Assembly (NCBI GenBank): GCA_946482335.1
Contig: CAMLRG010000223.1
Location: 1 to 8,532, forward strand
DNA from: an uncultured Duganella sp.
GTDB lineage: Bacteria; Pseudomonadota; Gammaproteobacteria; Burkholderiales; Burkholderiaceae
Direction: 5' to 3'
DNA: 8,532 bases
How positions within the stretch are numbered: position 1 is the stretch's first letter; each line of letters begins with the position of its first letter. A program made the position numbers and the translations under genes. Positions 1 through 5,492 of the stretch are shown here, one piece after another. The notes beneath the pieces are model-generated. The model was not told the origin of the DNA. It saw nothing but the letters and a program-made list of their open reading frames with translations, and made no database searches.

Positions 1-131
1 TGCTCGGCACTAGTCGCGCCATCCTGCCAGCCTTTGGCGCCTTTACTGGCGGGCACTCTTTAATTCCGCAAGCCAGTGACAAGGTCTATGTGGTGGCCGA
101 CGAAATGATTTTCCTGATTGAAAAAAGGTAG
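1..131 (+). CDS. pdeM: 3' end of a PdeM-like metallophosphoesterase (partial)
   Basis: The window opens inside a reading frame whose last 42 codons run from position 3 to a TAG at 129-131. The tail contains LPAFGAFTGG followed by a short beta-like stretch, VYVVADEMIFLIEK. This combination is characteristic of the C-terminus of PdeM, the calcineurin-like phosphoesterase that accompanies a DNA ligase and Lhr-type helicase in a bacterial DNA-damage response cluster. The metal-ligand motifs lie upstream and cannot be checked here. The call therefore rests on one conserved C-terminal motif. A different metallophosphoesterase subfamily is possible. No terminator is visible directly after the stop. 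The stop codon lies inside an inverted repeat (128-143). Confidence 0.6.
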   Translation, partial: LGTSRAILPAFGAFTGGHSLIPQASDKVYVVADEMIFLIEKR

Positions 132-171
132 GCGATATCCTACATTTGTCGCGCTGAACGTCCTATATTAC
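128..171 (+). promoter_or_regulatory. Candidate operator/promoter region upstream of the KGG gene
   Basis: A perfect 5-bp inverted repeat, GTAGG-6 nt-CCTAC, spans 128-143 and overlaps the stop codon of the preceding gene. Its right arm begins a direct repeat: TCCTACATTT (138-147) recurs as TCCTATATTA (161-170), 8 of 10 identical, 23 bp apart. The second copy contains TATATT (164-169), a plausible -10 element, but no good -35 sits 17 bp upstream (TACATT). It is the only region between the two genes with obvious structure, so it is the likeliest place for transcription of 261-867 to be controlled. The regulator is unknown. Confidence 0.3.
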
Positions 172-260
172 CTGTACAGTGCTTGCACTAACATGAGTTC
201 TCCCGTGCCGACATGAAGGCCGGGGGGTCTTTTCCATCGAACCGAGCAGGGGGACGAATC

Positions 261-605
261 ATGGCTTCGAACAACCAAGGCGACAAACGCGGCAATCGGC
301 AGGACAGTCCGGCCGGCAGCAAGCAAAGTGCACGTGGCTTTGCCTCCATGGACCCGCAACGGCAGCGCGAAATCGCTTCCGAAGGCGGACGCGCCGCCCA
401 CCAGAAAGGCACGGCGCACGAATTCACTTCGGAAGAAGCACGGCGCGCCGGCAGCATGAGCCACAAGAACGATGGCAACCGCCAGAGCGGTTCGCGTGGT
501 AATGCCAGCCGTGCCGAGCAGCAAGCTACCCAGGGACAGCCGCAGGTAAGCCAGGACAACCAACAGGACTACCAGGGCAATAAGCAGGGTGGCGACAAGT
601 ACTAA
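261..605 (+). CDS. KGG/con-10 (YciG-like) stress-type small protein
   Basis: A 114-residue, very hydrophilic protein with no signal peptide or membrane segment. Residues 26-68 hold the family core: GFASMD, then REIASEGGRAAHQKGTAHEFTSEEAR and a following AG, the repeat seen in con-10, GsiB and E. coli YciG-type proteins, which are linked to general stress, desiccation or starvation. Only about one and a half repeat units are present. The tail (about 70-114) is Gln/Asn/Gly-rich and probably disordered. The ATG at 261 is chosen because a purine-rich AGGGGGA sequence lies 5-12 nt upstream. An in-frame ATG at 213 would add 16 residues (MKAGGSFP...) that do not look like the family and lacks a good ribosome site. 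It lies 25 nt before the next gene, so the two are probably co-transcribed. Molecular function of the family is not firmly established. Confidence 0.8.
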   Translation: MASNNQGDKRGNRQDSPAGSKQSARGFASMDPQRQREIASEGGRAAHQKGTAHEFTSEEARRAGSMSHKNDGNRQSGSRGNASRAEQQATQGQPQVSQDNQQDYQGNKQGGDKY

Positions 606-630
606 GGCGTAACGTAGCAAGGAGGCCAGC

Positions 631-867
631 ATGGGAAGGCCTGACAAACCCACCAAGGACACGGAGAGCCAGCAAAACTTTGTGCTGGTCGATACAGAGC
701 ATCCGGAGATCAGCAATACCGACATACCGGAAGGCCAGATCCGCCGCGCCGACCGGCCCTTGCCGGGCAACCGGCAAAAGGCCACGGAAAGTGGCTCGCG
801 GCAGGGTGGCAGTGGCCTGGGCACCGAAGGCGGTGCGCCAGGGCCGGACGCAAGTTCCGGCGTTTAA
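631..867 (+). CDS. Small hydrophilic protein of unknown function
   Basis: A 78-residue protein that I do not recognise. It starts with ATG 5 nt after a near-perfect ribosome site, AAGGAGG (619-625), which is the strongest argument that it is real. It follows the KGG gene by 25 nt and ends 5 nt before a strong intrinsic terminator, so the two genes form a compact unit. The sequence is rich in charged residues, Pro, Gly, Ser and Gln, with no hydrophobic stretch beyond a short FVLVD. The C-terminal third (RQGGSGLGTEGGAPGPDA) is low-complexity and probably disordered. By association it may share a stress-protective role with the KGG protein, but that is inference from position only. Confidence 0.65.
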   Translation: MGRPDKPTKDTESQQNFVLVDTEHPEISNTDIPEGQIRRADRPLPGNRQKATESGSRQGGSGLGTEGGAPGPDASSGV

Positions 868-872
868 CCGAC

Positions 873-900
873 AAGGCGGGCCAGGCGGCCCGCCTTTTTT
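873..900 (+). terminator. Intrinsic terminator after the KGG unit
   Basis: AAGGCGGGCC (873-882) pairs perfectly with GGCCCGCCTT (887-896) around a 4-nt loop, AGGC. The last two stem bases are part of a T run ending at 900. A 10-bp, mostly G/C stem followed by six T residues is a textbook rho-independent terminator. It separates the stress unit from the downstream iron-type operon. Confidence 0.9.
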
Positions 901-1008
901 CCTTTGGAATTGGGATCCGGCGATGCCCAGTGCGCGCTGCCCAGTGCCGCACGCGCGCCAAGGTTGTCTTGCGGATGGCCCGCCCGCGGACAGGTAAAAG
1001 AATGTAAA

Positions 1009-1023
1009 TGATAACGATTCTCA
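1009..1023 (+). promoter_or_regulatory. Fur box
   Basis: TGATAACGATTCTCA matches the 7-1-7 Fur consensus TGATAATnATTATCA at 12 of 14 specified positions. The surrounding bases (AA before, then ATTGCATTT) extend the AT-rich hexamer pattern usual for Fur sites. It is the only site of this quality I found in the window. It lies 60 bp upstream of the first gene of the five-gene group and immediately upstream of a candidate -35 element, where bound Fe-Fur would block polymerase. This predicts repression in iron-replete cells and induction under iron limitation. Confidence 0.8.
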
Positions 1024-1024
1024 A

Positions 1025-1053
1025 TTGCATTTGAGCATCGGGTGCATTATCAT
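1025..1053 (+). promoter_or_regulatory. Candidate sigma-70 promoter of the PepSY-flavoprotein operon
   Basis: TTGCAT (1025-1030, three of six -35 bases) and TATCAT (1048-1053, five of six -10 bases) are separated by exactly 17 bp. The predicted start of transcription, near 1060, leaves a short leader before the TTG start codon at 1083. The Fur box ends 2 bp before the -35 element, which supports this being the regulated promoter. Confidence 0.55.
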
Positions 1054-1082
1054 GCTGAAATTCTTTTATCGGAAGTGACCAC

Positions 1083-1718
1083 TTGAGCAGTCCAGAAATC
1101 CAAGCGAAACGGGCCGTCTGGCTCAAGCTGCTGCACGAATGGCACTGGGTCAGTTCGGCCCTGTGCCTGCTGGGCATGTTCCTGTTTGCGGTGACCGGCA
1201 TTACGCTGAACCACGCCAGCCAGATCGAAGCCAAGCCCTCCGTGGTGCGCAAGCAGGCCACCGCGCCGGCGGCGCTGGTGGGCGCGCTGCAAAGCTTCGC
1301 GGAACAGCACGATGGCGGCAAGGCGCCGCTGCCGGAGGCCGGCGAGCGCTGGCTGCGCGACACGTGGTCGATCAAGGCCGGCGGACGCGAGGCGGAATGG
1401 GCCGTCGATGAAATCTACCTGCCGCTGCCGAAAGCCGGCGGCGACGCCTGGGTGCGCATCGGGCTGGAAGATGGCGCGGCCGAATACGAAGACACCGACC
1501 GTGGCTGGATCTCCTGGCTGAACGATGTGCACAAGGGCCGCAACACTGGCGTGGCCTGGACCTGGTTCATCGACATCTTTGCCGCTGCCTGCCTGGTGTT
1601 CTGCATCACCGGTTTGCTGATCCTGAAATTCCACGCGGCCAAGCGGCCGTTCACCTGGCCGATGGTGGGGCTGGGTGTCCTCATTCCCTGTGTTATCGCA
1701 TTGCTCTTCATTCACTAA
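1083..1718 (+). CDS. PepSY-type inner-membrane protein (putative transmembrane electron carrier)
   Basis: A 211-residue membrane protein of the PepSY-associated TM (PepSY_TM-like) family. The N-terminus, KRAVWLKLLHEWHW, runs into membrane segment 1 (about 22-42, ending GITLNHA). A periplasmic region (about 45-155) follows, with WSIKAGGREAEW and YLPLP strands. Segments 2 (about 158-182) and 3 (about 191-210) flank a short basic loop, HAAKRPF, which should be cytoplasmic by the positive-inside rule. His18, His21, His44 and His150 (NDVHKG) sit near membrane boundaries and could bind heme or metal, as proposed for PepSY oxidoreductases. The start is TTG, with GGAAGTG at 1071-1077. An in-frame stop at 1056-1058 excludes a start further upstream, and the next Met (32) would delete half of segment 1. 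It is first in a Fur-controlled operon with flavoproteins, so the inferred role is moving electrons from the cytoplasmic reductase to the periplasm. Quinone or heme use is not shown. Confidence 0.85.
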   Translation: MSSPEIQAKRAVWLKLLHEWHWVSSALCLLGMFLFAVTGITLNHASQIEAKPSVVRKQATAPAALVGALQSFAEQHDGGKAPLPEAGERWLRDTWSIKAGGREAEWAVDEIYLPLPKAGGDAWVRIGLEDGAAEYEDTDRGWISWLNDVHKGRNTGVAWTWFIDIFAAACLVFCITGLLILKFHAAKRPFTWPMVGLGVLIPCVIALLFIH

Positions 1719-1729
1719 GGACCCTCTGT

Positions 1730-2245
1730 ATGAAACTTCGTTATTCCATCGCTGTCGGCTTGCCGCTGGTGGGCGCGTCGGCGATGGCGGCCGAGATGAC
1801 GCTGAAATTCGATTTGCCGCAATTGAACGTTGCGGAATACCACCGCCCCTATGTTGCGGCCTGGCTGGAAAACGCCGACCAGAAGGTGGTGGCCAACCTG
1901 GCCGTGCTGTACGACGTGAAGAAGAAGGACAATGGCGGCGCCAAGTGGCTGAAGGATATGCGCCAGTGGTGGCGCAAATCCGGCCGCGACCTGGCCATGC
2001 CGATGGACGGGGTGAGCGGCGCCACGCGCGGCCCGGGCCAGCATAGCCTGAGCTTCCCGCTCGCCAAGGATGCCCTCAACCAGCTCCCGGCCGGCAACTA
2101 CCAGCTGGTGCTGGAGGCCGCGCGCGAAGCGGGCGGGCGTGAACTGGTGAAGGTACCGGTGGCCTGGCCGCCGAAATCGGCGCAATCCCTGTCCGCCAAG
2201 GGCAAGGAAGAACTGGGCGATGTGTCCGTGCAAGTCAAACCATAA
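1730..2245 (+). CDS. DUF2271 exported protein, predicted FMN-carrying (flavinylated)
   Basis: A 171-residue protein with a Sec-type signal peptide (MKLRYSIAV... with likely cleavage after ASAMAA, about residue 21), so it should be periplasmic. The mature part matches the DUF2271 pattern: LNVAEYHRPYVAAWLE near the start, a central WLKDMRQWWRKSGRD, and a C-terminal beta-rich half with QLPAGNYQLVLEAAREAGGRE and VKVPVAWPP. Residues 93-99, DGVSGAT, fit the motif modified by ApbE (D-x-x-S/T-G-A-S/T), making Thr99 the candidate acceptor of a phosphoester-linked FMN. DUF2271 proteins have been proposed as ApbE substrates in comparative genomic work, and an apbE gene lies two genes downstream. It starts 11 nt after the PepSY gene, with AAGGA (1717-1721) overlapping that gene's stop. 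Inferred role: periplasmic one- or two-electron carrier that takes electrons from the PepSY protein. Family call firm; flavinylation likely; redox partner inferred. Confidence 0.88.
   Translation: MKLRYSIAVGLPLVGASAMAAEMTLKFDLPQLNVAEYHRPYVAAWLENADQKVVANLAVLYDVKKKDNGGAKWLKDMRQWWRKSGRDLAMPMDGVSGATRGPGQHSLSFPLAKDALNQLPAGNYQLVLEAAREAGGRELVKVPVAWPPKSAQSLSAKGKEELGDVSVQVKP
2006..2026 (+). other. Candidate ApbE flavinylation site in the DUF2271 protein
   Basis: These codons encode D93-G-V-S-G-A-T99. Covalent FMN carriers such as NqrC and RnfG are modified at the Thr/Ser of a similar S/T-G-A-T motif, and the preceding Asp is part of the ApbE recognition pattern. The hydroxyl of Thr99 is the predicted attachment point. 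Confidence 0.75.
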
Positions 2246-2254
2246 GGAGCGGCC

Positions 2255-3082
2255 ATGAAACTGAGCAAAACCCTGACCGCGCTGGCACTGGCCGGCGCCG
2301 CCTTCAGCGCCCAGGCGCACAAGCCCTGGCTGCTGCCTTCGTCCTCGCTGGTGGACGCGAAGGAACCCTGGGTCACCGTCGATGCGGCCATTTCGGAAGG
2401 CTTGTTCGATATCGACCACGTGCCGCTGAAGCTGGACGGCATCACCATCACCGGCCCCGATGGCGCCAAGGTGGAGATGCAGAACGCGTTGACCGGCCGC
2501 CTGCGCTCGAGCTTCGACGTGAAGATGGCCAAGCCTGGCACCTACAAGATCGCGCTGGTGAGCCAGACGGTGATGGCGAGCTGGAAGGCCAACGGTGAAG
2601 TGAAGCGCTGGCGTGGTGCGGAAGGCGACCTGGCGGCCAACGTGCCCGCTGCAGCGGAAGAATTGAACGTGTCGCGCACCAACAGCCGTCTGGAGACTTT
2701 CGTCAGCGCCAACAAGACCGATGAGGCGGTGTTCAAGCCGACCGGGGTCGGCATCGAACTGGTGCCGGTCACCCATCCGAACGATATGCGTGCCGGCGAG
2801 CAGGCGACCTGGCGCTTCCTGATGGATGGCAAGCCGGCAGCCAACCTGGCATTCAGCCTGATACCGGGCGGTGTGCGTTACCGCGGCACGCTGGGCGAAA
2901 TCCGCATGAGCACCGATGCCAAGGGCGAAACCAGCTTCAGGATCCCGGAGCCGGGCATGTACCTGGTGTCGAGCAGTTGGCCGGCTGCCGCCGCAGCGCA
3001 GCCTGGCCAGCCGGCCGGCCCGCGCCAGATGCCGCCGCGCCGCGTGACGTACGCGGCGACGGTGGAAGTGTTGCCGCAGTAA
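2255..3082 (+). CDS. DUF4198 exported protein (periplasmic accessory, possible metal binding)
   Basis: A 275-residue protein of the DUF4198 (NikM-like) family. A signal peptide (MKLSKTLTALALAGAAFSAQA) is likely cut after Ala21, leaving His22-Lys-Pro-Trp as the new N-terminus. The body is beta-rich. The hallmark stretch is GIELVPVTHP (166-175) followed by a G-x-x-x-T-W-R-F-L-x-DGKP strand-turn, then TDAKGETSFRIPEPGMYLVSSSW (220-242), typical of this Ig-like fold. The region 243-262 is Ala/Pro/Gln-rich and probably a flexible linker before a final strand, VTYAATVEVLP. It starts 9 nt after the DUF2271 gene, with AAGGAG (2244-2249) overlapping that stop. DUF4198 proteins commonly sit beside metal or siderophore uptake genes. 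The mature N-terminal His would suit metal binding, but that depends on the predicted cleavage. Exact role unknown. Confidence 0.85.
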   Translation: MKLSKTLTALALAGAAFSAQAHKPWLLPSSSLVDAKEPWVTVDAAISEGLFDIDHVPLKLDGITITGPDGAKVEMQNALTGRLRSSFDVKMAKPGTYKIALVSQTVMASWKANGEVKRWRGAEGDLAANVPAAAEELNVSRTNSRLETFVSANKTDEAVFKPTGVGIELVPVTHPNDMRAGEQATWRFLMDGKPAANLAFSLIPGGVRYRGTLGEIRMSTDAKGETSFRIPEPGMYLVSSSWPAAAAAQPGQPAGPRQMPPRRVTYAATVEVLPQ

Positions 3083-3087
3083 AGCTG

Positions 3088-4125
3088 GTGCGCCGCGTCC
3101 TGCTGCCGCCCACCATCGCCGCCGAACCGCCGCCGGCGGGGGCGGCCATCGCCGACTTCGGCGGTGGGTCGATGGGCACCACCTGGTCGGCGCGGGTGGC
3201 GCTGCCCGCCGGCGCCGGTGCGGCGGACCAGGGCCGCGTGCTGCAGGCCGGCTTGCAGCGCGAGCTGGATCTGGTGGTGGCGCACATGAGCCATTGGGAG
3301 CCGGATTCCGACCTGGGGCGTTTCAACCGCGCAGGCGCCTGCACCTGGCATGTGCTGCCGGATGCTTTTTTTGAAGTCCTGCGTTACGCGCTCGACGTCG
3401 CGCGCGACACAGGCGGCGCCTGTGATCCCTGCGCCGGGGCGCTGGTCAACCGGTGGGGTTTCGGCCCGGCCGGACGGCATGACGAAGCCGGCTTCGTGCC
3501 GCCGGGCGCGCGCGAAGTGGCGGCATTGCGCGGCGCCATGGCCGGGAGCACGGTGGAGCTGGACATCCCGCGCCGGCGCGCCTTCCAGCCTGGCGGCGTG
3601 CAGCTGGACCTGTCGGCGGTGGCCAAAGGCTACGCAGTGGACCGCCTGGCGCATTACCTGGAAGGGCAGGGCTTGCCGCACTACCTCGTCGAGGCCGGGG
3701 GCGAACTGCGCGGCGCCGGCCTCAAGCCGGACGGCCAGCCCTGGTGGGTCGCGCTGGAGCAGCCCTTGGCCGCGCGATGCGGCGCAGGCGCGCCGGGCGA
3801 GATCGCCGTCGCCCTGCACGGCCTGGCCGTGGCCACGTCTGGCGACTACCGCAAATACTTCATGCAGGACGCCACGCGGCGGCCGCACACGATCGACCCC
3901 CGCACCGGCATGCCGATCGATAATGGCGTCGCATCGGTGACGGTAGTGCACGAGCGCGCGATGGCAGCCGACGCCTGGTCGACCGCCTTGACGGTGCTGG
4001 GCCCGGAACAAGGCCTGGCCCTGGCCGAACGCAAGCGGCTGGCGGCGCGTTTCCTGCTGCGCGATGGGGAAGGGCTGCGCGAAATCCAGAGCAGCCGGTT
4101 CCAGAAGATGCTTGAAGACGAATGA
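3088..4125 (+). CDS. apbE: FAD:protein FMN transferase ApbE
   Basis: ApbE transfers FMN from FAD to a Thr/Ser of target proteins in a Mg-dependent reaction. From the GTG at 3088 the protein has 345 residues, a normal length. Family motifs occur in order: MGTTWS (29-34), SHWEPDSDLGRFN (68-80), DPCAGALVNRWGFG (113-126), LDLSAVAKGYAVD (173-185), VEAGGELRGAG (201-211), ATSGDYRKYF (249-258), HTIDPRTG (267-274) and AADAWSTALTVLG (293-305). The last holds Asp296 and Thr300, expected Mg ligands. The frame is open back to an ATG at 2977, but that extension overlaps the DUF4198 gene by 106 bp and encodes a low-complexity Ala/Arg/Pro sequence unlike an ApbE. The GTG lies 5 nt after the DUF4198 stop; its ribosome site is poor, so coupling to the upstream gene is likely. 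No signal peptide or lipobox is visible, although the predicted substrate is exported. Enzyme identity is firm, the start less so. Confidence 0.93.
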   Translation: MRRVLLPPTIAAEPPPAGAAIADFGGGSMGTTWSARVALPAGAGAADQGRVLQAGLQRELDLVVAHMSHWEPDSDLGRFNRAGACTWHVLPDAFFEVLRYALDVARDTGGACDPCAGALVNRWGFGPAGRHDEAGFVPPGAREVAALRGAMAGSTVELDIPRRRAFQPGGVQLDLSAVAKGYAVDRLAHYLEGQGLPHYLVEAGGELRGAGLKPDGQPWWVALEQPLAARCGAGAPGEIAVALHGLAVATSGDYRKYFMQDATRRPHTIDPRTGMPIDNGVASVTVVHERAMAADAWSTALTVLGPEQGLALAERKRLAARFLLRDGEGLREIQSSRFQKMLEDE

Positions 4126-5492
4126 TCCTGACCAATGACCCCACCCGCCTTGCCCTGGCGGCCGCGCTGTGCGCCGGCTACGGCCTGGTATGCCTGCTGC
4201 CCTGGCTGCGCACCCGCCGTGCGCGTGCCGCCGCGCAAGCGGCGCGTGCCGCGGCCGGCGATGCGCCGTGGCTGGTGGCCTACGCCAGCCAGACCGGCAA
4301 TGCCGAGCTGCTGGCGCGCCAGACCAGTGACACCCTGCGTGTGGCCGGCATTGCCAACCACGTGTGCGATTTCGACGAACTCGATGCCGCCACGCTGCAA
4401 TCGGCCGAACGCATCCTGTTCCTGGCATCGACCTATGGCGAAGGCGACGCACCCGACGCGGCGGCGCGTTTCGCGCAACGCTTGATGGCGCGCGGCGACC
4501 TCGCGCTGGGCCGCTTGCACTACGCCGTGCTGGCGCTGGGCGACAGTGCCTACAGCAATTTCTGCGGCTTCGGCCGCAGCCTCGACGCCTGGCTGGCCGC
4601 GTGCGGCGCCCAGGCACTGTTCCCGCGCGTGGAAGTCGACCGCAGTGCCGCCCCCGCGATCGCCGCCTGGCGCCAGCAACTGAGCCACCTGGCCGGCACC
4701 AGCGACGCCCCCGACTGGGACGCCCCGGGGTTCGGCGAGTGGCGCCTGGCGGCGCGGCGGCATCTCAACCCCGGCAGCGCAGGCGCGCCGATCTACCACC
4801 TGGAGCTGGAACCGGCGGCACCAGGCGCCGCGCTGCCGTCCTGGCAATCGGGCGACCTGGCGCAGGTCGCCGCGCCGGCCGACCCGCAGCGTCCGCGCGA
4901 ATACTCGATCGCCTCCATTCCCGCCGACGGCCGCGTGCACCTGCTGGTGCGCCTGCACCGCCATGGCGACGGCAGCCACGGCCTGGCCTCTGGCTGGCTG
5001 ACGCAGCAGGCGGAGCTGGGCGCCACGCTGCCCCTGCGCCTGCGCGAGCACCGCCGCTTCCGGCTGGAAGCGAATGCGGAGCGCCCGCTGATCCTGATCG
5101 GCAATGGCAGCGGCATTGCTGGCCTGCGCGGTCACTTGAAAGCCCGGGTGGCTGCCGGCCAGGCCCGCAACTGGCTGCTGTTCGGCGAGCGCGACCCGGC
5201 CCATGACGCCCTCTACCTGGACGAACTGGAGGCGTGGCAGCGCCAGGGCCTGCTGCCGCGCCTGGACCTGGCCTGGTCGCGCGGCCCCGAAGGCAAGGAA
5301 TATGTGCAGGATGTGCTGCTGCGCCATGGCGAAGCCTTGCGCGCCTGGGTGGCGGACGGCGCCGCCATTTACGTGTGCGGCAGCCTGGAGGGCATGGCGG
5401 CCGGGGTCGATCAAGTGTTGATACAAATCTTTACAAGCACATTTATGACTGAGATGGCAAGTTCTGGTCGCTATCGGCGCGATGTGTATTGA
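4122..5492 (+). CDS. Membrane-anchored flavodoxin/FNR-type NADPH flavoprotein (CysJ-like)
   Basis: A 456-residue diflavin reductase built like the flavoprotein subunit of sulfite reductase or P450 reductase. One N-terminal membrane segment (about 9-29) is followed by RTRRAR, so the catalytic part should face the cytoplasm. The flavodoxin domain (about 50-190) has the FMN phosphate loop SQTGNAE (56-62), STYGEGDAPD (103-112) and LGDSAYSNFCGFG (139-151). The reductase domain has the FAD motif REYSIAS (259-265), GLASGWL (287-293), the NADP-binding IGNGSGIAGLRG (326-337), GERD (355-358), YVCGS (417-421) and the terminal RYRRDVY (450-456), as in CysJ. The linker between domains is much shorter than in CysJ. 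Its ATG overlaps the apbE stop (ATGA), which indicates translational coupling. No sulfite reductase hemoprotein gene lies nearby, so a sulfite role is unlikely. The probable role is to feed NADPH electrons to the PepSY protein. The last 25 codons are markedly AT-richer than the rest. Confidence 0.9.
   Translation: MILTNDPTRLALAAALCAGYGLVCLLPWLRTRRARAAAQAARAAAGDAPWLVAYASQTGNAELLARQTSDTLRVAGIANHVCDFDELDAATLQSAERILFLASTYGEGDAPDAAARFAQRLMARGDLALGRLHYAVLALGDSAYSNFCGFGRSLDAWLAACGAQALFPRVEVDRSAAPAIAAWRQQLSHLAGTSDAPDWDAPGFGEWRLAARRHLNPGSAGAPIYHLELEPAAPGAALPSWQSGDLAQVAAPADPQRPREYSIASIPADGRVHLLVRLHRHGDGSHGLASGWLTQQAELGATLPLRLREHRRFRLEANAERPLILIGNGSGIAGLRGHLKARVAAGQARNWLLFGERDPAHDALYLDELEAWQRQGLLPRLDLAWSRGPEGKEYVQDVLLRHGEALRAWVADGAAIYVCGSLEGMAAGVDQVLIQIFTSTFMTEMASSGRYRRDVY

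Noticed and set aside
213..260. ATG at 213 as the start of the KGG protein
   Set aside because: The added 16 residues are not family-like and the clear purine-rich ribosome site belongs to the ATG at 261.
1052..1078. Eight-codon frame (MLKFFYRK) before the PepSY gene as a leader peptide
   Set aside because: Its ATG overlaps the candidate -10 element, so it would lie upstream of the transcript, and it has no ribosome site.
2977..3087. Upstream ATG at 2977 as the start of ApbE
   Set aside because: It would overlap the DUF4198 gene by 106 bp, has no good ribosome site, and adds a stretch without ApbE or signal-peptide character.
1715..5426. Long - strand open frames (1715-2776, 2878-4617, 3846-5426)
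   Set aside because: Each lies opposite clearly recognisable + strand genes, is rich in Arg/Ala/His/Gln without motifs, and crosses + strand gene boundaries, as expected for GC-rich shadow frames.
4122..5492. Sulfite reductase flavoprotein subunit (cysJ)
   Set aside because: The protein is shorter than CysJ, has an N-terminal membrane anchor and a reduced inter-domain linker, and no hemoprotein partner or cysteine gene is nearby. Neighbours point to a PepSY-linked role instead.
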